Shown piece after piece: positions 1 to 5,869 of a stretch of DNA of 7,416 nucleotides (position 1 is its first letter; each line of letters opens with the position of its first letter). Made by a program: the position numbers and the translations under genes. Source of the stretch: Bacteroidota bacterium (GTDB lineage Bacteria > Bacteroidota > Bacteroidia > Chitinophagales > Chitinophagaceae); assembly GCA_023396345.1 (NCBI GenBank), contig JAEWWO010000029.1:1-7416 (forward strand), in the 5' to 3' direction. The notes beneath the pieces are model-generated. The model was given only the letters and a program-made list of their open reading frames with translations, was not told the origin of the DNA and ran no database searches.

Positions 1-135
1 TTATAATACTTTTTTATCTGAAATTTATGATTTGTTGACTATTCTTATAATGAAATTAATAATACTTTTTATAAATAAAATCAGCCATATAAATTATATG
101 ACTGACTTTAAATATAAGTGGTTTATAAAAAATTA
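1..135. other. AT-rich non-coding region downstream of the GH74-family gene
   Basis: There is no credible coding frame here. The stretch is strongly AT-rich, holds the terminator-like hairpin described separately, and has a 12-base direct repeat (ATAATACTTTTT at 3-14 and 59-70) that is probably chance in this composition. It is the 3' flank of the minus-strand gene. Whatever lies to the left of the window is unknown. Confidence 0.7.
71..105 (-). terminator. Probable Rho-independent terminator of the GH74-family gene
   Basis: About 30 bases after the TAA stop, the minus-strand transcript can fold a 10-bp stem (arms 96-105 and 81-90, 5-base loop 91-95). A U-rich run follows it (TTTTATTTAT, 80 down to 71). 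Read as minus-strand RNA, the one non-Watson-Crick position is a G-U wobble; read as plus-strand RNA the same position is a C-A mismatch. The hairpin therefore favours termination in the direction of the gene. The stem is AT-rich and modest in strength, so termination may be partial. Confidence 0.6.
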
Positions 136-3100
136 TTATTCTACCATCATTTTTATTGTTTCCTTATTTCCAGTTTTGACATCTACCAGTGTTACAAAAT
201 AAATTCCCTTTGATACATTCGTTAATTTTAAATTTGTGTTATTATATCCTTTTTTAATTGTTAACGAATGAGAAAGAACATTTATTCCGGATGAATTATA
301 TAAAATAATTTTTATAATACTTTCCTCAGGAGAATAGATGCGTAGGTTAACAATATCTCTTGCCGGATTAGGAAATAATTGTACAGATAATTCATTCGCA
401 GAAAAATTAATACTCTTAGTTGAGAGATCTTTAATTCCTCCGTCTGTATCCACTTGAGAAAGTTTATAATAACTTATTCCTTTTAGAGGGTTATAATCAT
501 AAACCTCATAGGTTGCACCATTATTATTTTTGCTTTTTTCTGATAATAACTGTTTAAATGTTTTACCATCTGCTGAACGATACACAATAAACTCTTTATT
601 ATTTTTTTCAAATCCTGTTGACCAATAAAGTTTCACGCCATTATTTTCTTTTTCTACATTAAAATGAACAAGTTCAACAGGGAGTACTTCATTACTTACT
701 ATCACATTAACAGTATCGGAAACCGGAGTTCCTAAATCAAAACTTGATGCGGAATATAAATCTAATCTTTTATTTGAAGAGGCTAGGATTCCTGATCCTC
801 CCGAATTATTTAATTTATATGCTGTAGCGTTAAAAGTATTTCCTTCATTTAAAGCGGTAACTATAATTGAAGCCGTACCTTGTGTATTTCCTGTAATTGT
901 TCCTAAACTATCTACTGTAGCAATAGTGGGATTTGTAGATCGCCATATTATGGTTTTATCTGTAGCGTTATTAGGCCATATACTCGCATTTATTTGTACT
1001 TTTTCCCCAAGTTTCATTACCACCTCTTTTATATTAGCAGTTATACTATCTACTTGCACTTTTATACAATTGTCATCTATATACAAAGTACCGGGGCCGG
1101 TTTTTGATATCCATAATCCCATTGTTTTAGCATTTTGTGGTACAACTTGTTTAAGAGTATATTGAACCCAGCCATCCCTTACTCCTGTTATATCATGTAT
1201 TGTATACTGGTTACTCCCAACCTGGTTGTTAGTTGCATCATTAAAAAATATTCCATAGCCTGCATTCCATGGCCATTGAACATTTCCCCATTGATCTAAT
1301 GAACTTTCGATCTTATACCAACAAGTAAGGGTTAAGGTAGAACCGGGGACTACATTAATAGGTGTTTTTTTTGCTATTGTACCTTTTAGTGTACTTGGTA
1401 TTATTGAAGCTGATTTATAACCATTATGAACTACCGTTTTACTTGTAACAATTAAAGAAGGATTTTGAGACTTACTCCATTCCACAAAATCACTTTCAAA
1501 TCCATTATTTTCTGACAGACCGCATATTCCCATTGGGACAATATGAATATCAGCAACTTTTGTAATTTGGCTTATGTCTTCTACTGTAGCAGTAATATTA
1601 ACATTGCCTTCGGCTATTGCTGTTAATATTCCTAAGGAATCAACTGTTGCTATATTTGGATTAGAAGACTCCCACTTTATTTTTTTGTTTGTAGCATTAG
1701 ATGGTAATATTTTGGCTCTTATTAACAGTGTATCTTGCACTCCTACATTCTCTTGGGTAGGATCTAAAATCAAATCTGTAGCAATGATATTTACCGCTTC
1801 TATACTTGTATAAGCATGATGTGTATTGGTTATATTAGAAGCTGTGATAATGGCTTTTCCTGCCTTTATAGCCTTAACTTTTCCAGCTTGGTCAACTGTG
1901 ACTACTGAACTATCTGATGAACTCCAAATGATTTTATTATTTGTAGCATTGGGAGGATTTACGGTAGCTGTTATAACAATAGAATCTCCTACAGATAAAA
2001 GTGCCGAATCCGGATTGACAGTTATAGACTCTATAGAAAGTTCCTGAACTGTGTATTCCTTTGTAGTTTCAAAATTTCCTTCAATAGACGTAGCTGTGAA
2101 TATCACAGAGCCTTCTTTGCGCCCTGTAATTATACCATTTTGATTAATTGTGGCGACAGAAGTATCAGAAGATTTCCAAAAAACATTTTTATTTGTTGCG
2201 TTCTGCGGAATTGATATAGCTTTGAGAGTATCAGTATTGTTTATTGACAATGTATTTCCTGCGGAAGTAATGGTTATTCCTTGAAGTGGTATAAGTCTTA
2301 ATTCCAATCCGTTTATAATACAATTTCCTTTTACAGGATAGAAAAAAACTGTTACCAATCCATTAGCATCAGAAGTGACATTTAATGATTTAACAGTAGC
2401 AATATCAATGCCTCCTGCTGCGGCTCTGATATCAAAGTCGATGAGACTATCTGATAAATTATTTATAACTACATTAAATTTTCTTGAGCCTACAGCTATA
2501 GAACTATTTGTTTCTACAAAATGTAGTCTTAATTGATAATTAGAATTAGGTATAAGATTTCTAAAAAAATATCTTAATGGGGTAATATTTTGACCACTAT
2601 ATCTTAGAGATTGATAAACGCGCATTGGTGCTGGTTCTACAGCTTGCGTGATATTTATATTTTTAGAAACCGGATTACCTGCATAGCCTGCGCCAGCTTT
2701 CCATAAATTATTGTCACCATTTGGTCCGTCAGGAATAAATTGTCCTAAAGATTTATTTTGAAATTCATACCCTGCTATTTCAGTGCCGGCATTAATAGCA
2801 AGAACCGTAGTATTCACTATTAGCTTTACAGATTTGGCTACTGTTCCTGTTTTAGTTTTAACGATTACATTTGCTGTGCCTTGCTTCAGCCCAAATACAG
2901 TGCCATTAGAATCTAATCTTGCTATAGAATTGTCATCTATAGTCCAAATAAGTGTTTTATCTGTTGTAAGCTCAGGGTATACTCTTGCTGAAAGCATTTT
3001 GTTCATATTTAAAGTTGCATATAATACAGAATCTACTGCTATGCTATCGGCATAAATTACCGGTTTAACTGTAATTATTTTAGAATTTGTTATACCTCCA

Positions 3101-5592
3101 TCAGCAGTAACGGTTATAGTTACGGTTCCATCACTTATTGTTGTTACCAAACCATTTTGGTCTACAGTGGCTATTGCTTGGTTTGAAGTACTCCAAACTA
3201 CATCTGAGTTACTAGGATATTTTGGTTCCAATATAGCTTGTAATTGAACCGTTTGCCCCACTGTAGTAGTATCAGATTGAGAATTAAGTATATTCACTGC
3301 CACAACTGCGCCTCCTGCAGGTGAAGCATACCACATGCCGTTTCCCTGAATACCTGCAAATACTCTACCTTTATTATCTGCTGTCAGGTTTCTTGCAATA
3401 CCTGGAATTCTTTCTGACACCGTGTTCCAGGTCGTTCCTAAATCGTCAGATCTAAAGAGTCCAAAGTTAATCCCAATAATTGTGCTTCCTGCTGAAGTAA
3501 CAAAAACAATAGGATAAGCGTTATCTGTTGTGTCAGATAGTCCGGTAGCAACCCATCTTGGCTTAATGTTGGGTATAACAGTCCATGTTTTACCTGTATC
3601 AGAAGAATGGTAAAGACCTCCCATCGTTTGCATGCCATGTGCTAGCCATATATCACCTGTTTTTTTGGGTGTTGTTGCAATGTTGCTCATTACGGGATAA
3701 GAACTATTATTGTCAGGATTATTATGAGCTGATGGTAATCCTGTTGCAGACACCTCAAATGATGCTCCTGCATCTTTACTTACATAGAAATTTCCTCTAT
3801 CCCAAATATACACCAGGTTTGGGTCTACCTTATCTGCTGCAATATAATTTGCACCTGGATATATATACCACTGGTCTCCATAGGGCAATATTCCCGCTGG
3901 TGCTCCTTGAGACAACTTCCACGAATTTCCAAAATCATCTGTATAATAAACATGCCCAATCTTTGACCAGCCATCAGCCTGTGTAAGCCATATAATCCTG
4001 TTACCTCCCGAAGGAATTACTATTCTTCCTCTCATACCCGGGGATATAGCAAACCTATGCCAAGTAACTCCTCCATCTAATGAATAACCTGCTCTTGAAT
4101 TTACGATATCTAAATTGTCCCAAGTTATACTTCCTACTCTTGCTAAGAAATTGGGATTAGAATATTGAAATGTTACATCCTGAGAATTTAACCCTCCCCA
4201 ATTGTTTACACCTAAGGCACTCTTCGCCATTGTCCGTGTTGGTGTTTCTGACAAGGATGCGTGCTCAGCACCTCCTACAATATCAGCGAAACTAGATAAC
4301 AAAACATTGATACCTTTTGGAGGGGCTGACAAAGGCCCTGTTACCACTATTTCTTCCAATCCATTAGCTCTAAGTTTCCAGTTTACAGGATTTCCCCATA
4401 TATTTATTCCCTGATAAACGGCTGATTGATCTACGAGCCATACCATATCATCATGAAATTGATCCCATATTATTTCAAAAGAATTGTATCCCACATTTCC
4501 AACTTCAATACCACCCCGGTCCAAATGAGGTGCTTCAGAAATGTCTTTTGTACTATTAAGTTTTACCCAAGAACCAGGATTTCCCCCATCATTGCTTCTA
4601 TATACTGCATCTTTATTCCAAGAGTTTGTAGTTGTTACTACTATCTCCTTACTATTTTTAGGATTGACTGCTACTCCAGCATAAGGTTTTCCTACAACAG
4701 GTGAAATATCATACCAAACATCATTAACCATTTTATAGAGGGTATCGGTGGCTGTCATATAAAGGGTACCATCTTTGTGTAATGTTATTCTTCTAGTAGT
4801 GTCGGGGCTATTTGCCATTAAAGAAAAAGTTGCTCCGCCGTCTTCGCTTATATGCAGCCCATCCCGTGACCCTAAGTATATCCTTTTTGTGATATTCTGT
4901 CCCTGATTGTTCACAATAGTGCCTTTGCTTACGTCGAAAGCAAGGAAACATGTACTAGCATTGTATCCTATAATTTTACCTTCTTGATCTAGCTTCGGAT
5001 TTTCATCGGGTACACCGGTAATAACTTTAGTCCAATTAGCACCTGCATCATTACTTTTATATGTTCCATTTCTATCTGTGGTCACCCAAACAACATTGCT
5101 GTTGTTTGGATCAACAAGTAAACGGTCTGTCAAATATTGCCTTTCATTCGGTTTTACAATTATGGGTAAATTTAAATCTATCCATGTTTCTCCTCTGTCA
5201 TAAGATTTCACTACTGTACCCATATTAGAAGGTTTTTCAGGGGCGGTTCCTCTGCCATTTTGTACAGTGGCATATAATATATTTCCTGTAACATCATTTG
5301 GATCAATCGCTATATCGCCACATTGTTGATTGGCGCTGCCCCAATACTCTGTAGGAAATGCTTTAAACAACATCATTGGTTCCCATTTCTGTGTTATACT
5401 ATTCCATCGATAAGGACTTCCTACATCAGTTGCTATAAAATATAGATCTGGCACCTTGGGATGTGACTTAATAGTGGGTACTGCACCAGACCCTCCAAAC
5501 TTTACCTGATCCCACTTATATTGTGAAAAACCCTTTGTAATTAATGTTAATGACATTAAACATAAGCAGTACGATAATAAATATTTTTTCAT
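136..5592 (-). CDS. Secreted multimodular GH74-family glycoside hydrolase (probable xyloglucanase) with Big_2, malectin-like and T9SS sorting domains
   Basis: This 1818-residue protein is predicted to cut beta-1,4-glucan backbones such as xyloglucan outside the cell. Modules: signal peptide 1-23 (KK, hydrophobic core, likely cut GFS|Q; no lipobox); GH74 double propeller about 24-757; Big_2 domains about 763-843 and 846-926; malectin-like 931-1101 (INAG start, YQSLRY, LHFVET, FDI); Big_2 1104-1182, 1187-1268 and 1270-1352; jelly-roll carbohydrate-binding-like 1354-1512; Big_2 1514-1632 with an insertion; FnIII-like 1636-1728; T9SS type A sorting domain about 1735-1818 (LFPNPA, GIYFVTL). Nine Asp-boxes (S-x-D-x-G-x-T-W type) begin near 130, 180, 249, 333, 504, 551, 605, 663 and 715. 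Asp56 (ATDVGSPYRW) and Asp437 (FADIVGG) align with the two GH74 catalytic aspartates. The ATG is forced: an in-frame stop lies at 5629-5631 with no other usual start between. No Shine-Dalgarno is seen. GH74 enzymes are commonly 700-950 residues, so the accessory half is unusually long. Family assignment is firm; substrate is inferred. Confidence 0.88.
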   Translation of the reverse strand: MKKYLLSYCLCLMSLTLITKGFSQYKWDQVKFGGSGAVPTIKSHPKVPDLYFIATDVGSPYRWNSITQKWEPMMLFKAFPTEYWGSANQQCGDIAIDPNDVTGNILYATVQNGRGTAPEKPSNMGTVVKSYDRGETWIDLNLPIIVKPNERQYLTDRLLVDPNNSNVVWVTTDRNGTYKSNDAGANWTKVITGVPDENPKLDQEGKIIGYNASTCFLAFDVSKGTIVNNQGQNITKRIYLGSRDGLHISEDGGATFSLMANSPDTTRRITLHKDGTLYMTATDTLYKMVNDVWYDISPVVGKPYAGVAVNPKNSKEIVVTTTNSWNKDAVYRSNDGGNPGSWVKLNSTKDISEAPHLDRGGIEVGNVGYNSFEIIWDQFHDDMVWLVDQSAVYQGINIWGNPVNWKLRANGLEEIVVTGPLSAPPKGINVLLSSFADIVGGAEHASLSETPTRTMAKSALGVNNWGGLNSQDVTFQYSNPNFLARVGSITWDNLDIVNSRAGYSLDGGVTWHRFAISPGMRGRIVIPSGGNRIIWLTQADGWSKIGHVYYTDDFGNSWKLSQGAPAGILPYGDQWYIYPGANYIAADKVDPNLVYIWDRGNFYVSKDAGASFEVSATGLPSAHNNPDNNSSYPVMSNIATTPKKTGDIWLAHGMQTMGGLYHSSDTGKTWTVIPNIKPRWVATGLSDTTDNAYPIVFVTSAGSTIIGINFGLFRSDDLGTTWNTVSERIPGIARNLTADNKGRVFAGIQGNGMWYASPAGGAVVAVNILNSQSDTTTVGQTVQLQAILEPKYPSNSDVVWSTSNQAIATVDQNGLVTTISDGTVTITVTADGGITNSKIITVKPVIYADSIAVDSVLYATLNMNKMLSARVYPELTTDKTLIWTIDDNSIARLDSNGTVFGLKQGTANVIVKTKTGTVAKSVKLIVNTTVLAINAGTEIAGYEFQNKSLGQFIPDGPNGDNNLWKAGAGYAGNPVSKNINITQAVEPAPMRVYQSLRYSGQNITPLRYFFRNLIPNSNYQLRLHFVETNSSIAVGSRKFNVVINNLSDSLIDFDIRAAAGGIDIATVKSLNVTSDANGLVTVFFYPVKGNCIINGLELRLIPLQGITITSAGNTLSINNTDTLKAISIPQNATNKNVFWKSSDTSVATINQNGIITGRKEGSVIFTATSIEGNFETTKEYTVQELSIESITVNPDSALLSVGDSIVITATVNPPNATNNKIIWSSSDSSVVTVDQAGKVKAIKAGKAIITASNITNTHHAYTSIEAVNIIATDLILDPTQENVGVQDTLLIRAKILPSNATNKKIKWESSNPNIATVDSLGILTAIAEGNVNITATVEDISQITKVADIHIVPMGICGLSENNGFESDFVEWSKSQNPSLIVTSKTVVHNGYKSASIIPSTLKGTIAKKTPINVVPGSTLTLTCWYKIESSLDQWGNVQWPWNAGYGIFFNDATNNQVGSNQYTIHDITGVRDGWVQYTLKQVVPQNAKTMGLWISKTGPGTLYIDDNCIKVQVDSITANIKEVVMKLGEKVQINASIWPNNATDKTIIWRSTNPTIATVDSLGTITGNTQGTASIIVTALNEGNTFNATAYKLNNSGGSGILASSNKRLDLYSASSFDLGTPVSDTVNVIVSNEVLPVELVHFNVEKENNGVKLYWSTGFEKNNKEFIVYRSADGKTFKQLLSEKSKNNNGATYEVYDYNPLKGISYYKLSQVDTDGGIKDLSTKSINFSANELSVQLFPNPARDIVNLRIYSPEESIIKIILYNSSGINVLSHSLTIKKGYNNTNLKLTNVSKGIYFVTLVDVKTGNKETIKMMVE

Positions 5593-5620
5593 GTGTTTAT
5601 CTTTTATATTTTTAATGGTT

Positions 5621-5700
5621 ACATGAAATTACTTCTAGTGAACTTTGTTTCGCTAATAATCTGCGGTTTGTGCGAAGCATTTTCATGGCTCATTTCATGT
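5621..5700 (-). repeat. 9-bp inverted repeat in the leader of the GH74-family gene
   Basis: ACATGAAAT (5621-5629) and its exact reverse complement ATTTCATGT (5692-5700) flank 62 bases in the predicted 5' untranslated region. The right arm sits next to a near-copy (TTTTCATG, 5680-5687), so on the minus strand ATGAAATG and ATGAAAAT occur in tandem. This could be a long-range RNA stem or a protein-binding site, but chance is possible in AT-rich DNA. Confidence 0.25.
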
Positions 5701-5762
5701 GTTAATACTTGATTTTTTTCTATTTGCTACCCATAGTTATTGGAAGAGCAACTCATCATTCT

Positions 5763-5770
5763 CAAATCTA
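5763..5770 (-). promoter_or_regulatory. Candidate Bacteroidota -7 promoter element (TAGATTTG) for the GH74-family gene
   Basis: The minus strand reads TAGATTTG, an exact match to the Bacteroidota primary-sigma -7 consensus TAnnTTTG. It would start a transcript with a leader of roughly 160 bases before the ATG at 5592. No good -33 TTTG/TTG element is seen at the usual distance of about 19-21 bases upstream (the closest TTG is about 29 bases away), so the site is half supported. An 8-base match in this composition can occur by chance. Confidence 0.3.
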
Positions 5771-5797
5771 TATGATCATTTCCGGTTGGTATAGATT
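5765..5797. promoter_or_regulatory. 8-bp inverted repeat overlapping the candidate -7 element
   Basis: AATCTATA (5765-5772) and TATAGATT (5790-5797) are exact inverted copies with a 17-base spacer. A perfect ATGATCAT palindrome (5772-5779) begins at the end of the left arm. The left arm overlaps the TAGATTTG element, a geometry that would suit an operator or a transcript hairpin. No U-run follows on the minus strand, so it is not a normal intrinsic terminator. Function is unknown. Confidence 0.25.
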
Positions 5798-5869
5798 CTC
5801 AATCTCAATGGATATTTTATAAGGTGTTTTTTAAATAATATATATATTTAGTCTCTTATTATTATACTT

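Larger units (their letters stand above)
5593..5869. other. 277-bp gap between the SusD-family and GH74-family genes
   Basis: No gene is seen here. On the minus strand the gap holds a candidate -7 promoter element (5763-5770) and two inverted repeats (5765-5797; 5621-5629 with 5692-5700). Just after the SusD stop there is an AT-only inverted repeat (5832-5837 with 5845-5850), but it is followed by an A-run rather than a T-run in the direction of transcription, so it does not look like a terminator. The two genes could be cotranscribed with an extra internal promoter. That is inference. Confidence 0.6.

Noticed and set aside
26..34. Plus-strand TATGATTTG resembling the Bacteroidota -7 element
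   Set aside because: It has three rather than two bases between TA and TTTG, and no gene is visible downstream in that direction.
35..51. Sigma-70-like TTGACT (35-40) and TATAAT (46-51) on the plus strand
   Set aside because: The spacing is only 5 bases rather than about 17, Bacteroidota use a different promoter consensus, and the region is very AT-rich.
3..70. 12-base direct repeat ATAATACTTTTT at 3-14 and 59-70
   Set aside because: It is short, AT-only apart from one C, and lies in a low-complexity flank; there are no further copies or element boundaries.
926..3055. Several plus-strand open frames of 70-90 codons lying opposite the Big_2 repeats (for example 926-1165, 1574-1813, 1826-2047, 2783-3055)
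   Set aside because: They recur because they read the reverse complement of the repeated Ig-like motif, giving similar hydrophobic strings such as 'LFVALxG'. They lie wholly inside a well-supported gene and show no recognisable family.
3438..4704. Open frames inside the GH74 module (minus 3438-3638; plus 3585-3986, 4202-4414 and 4426-4704)
   Set aside because: All are contained in the strongly supported GH74 coding frame, and their translations resemble no known protein.
3322..5523. Sialidase (GH33) identity suggested by the many Asp-boxes
   Set aside because: Asp-boxes mark beta-propellers in general. The N-terminal FRIP-type arginine motif of sialidases is missing, whereas the order of segments and both GH74 aspartate contexts fit GH74.
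5832..5850. AT-only inverted repeat just after the SusD stop as a terminator
   Set aside because: It has no G-C pairs and is followed by A residues rather than U residues in the direction of transcription.
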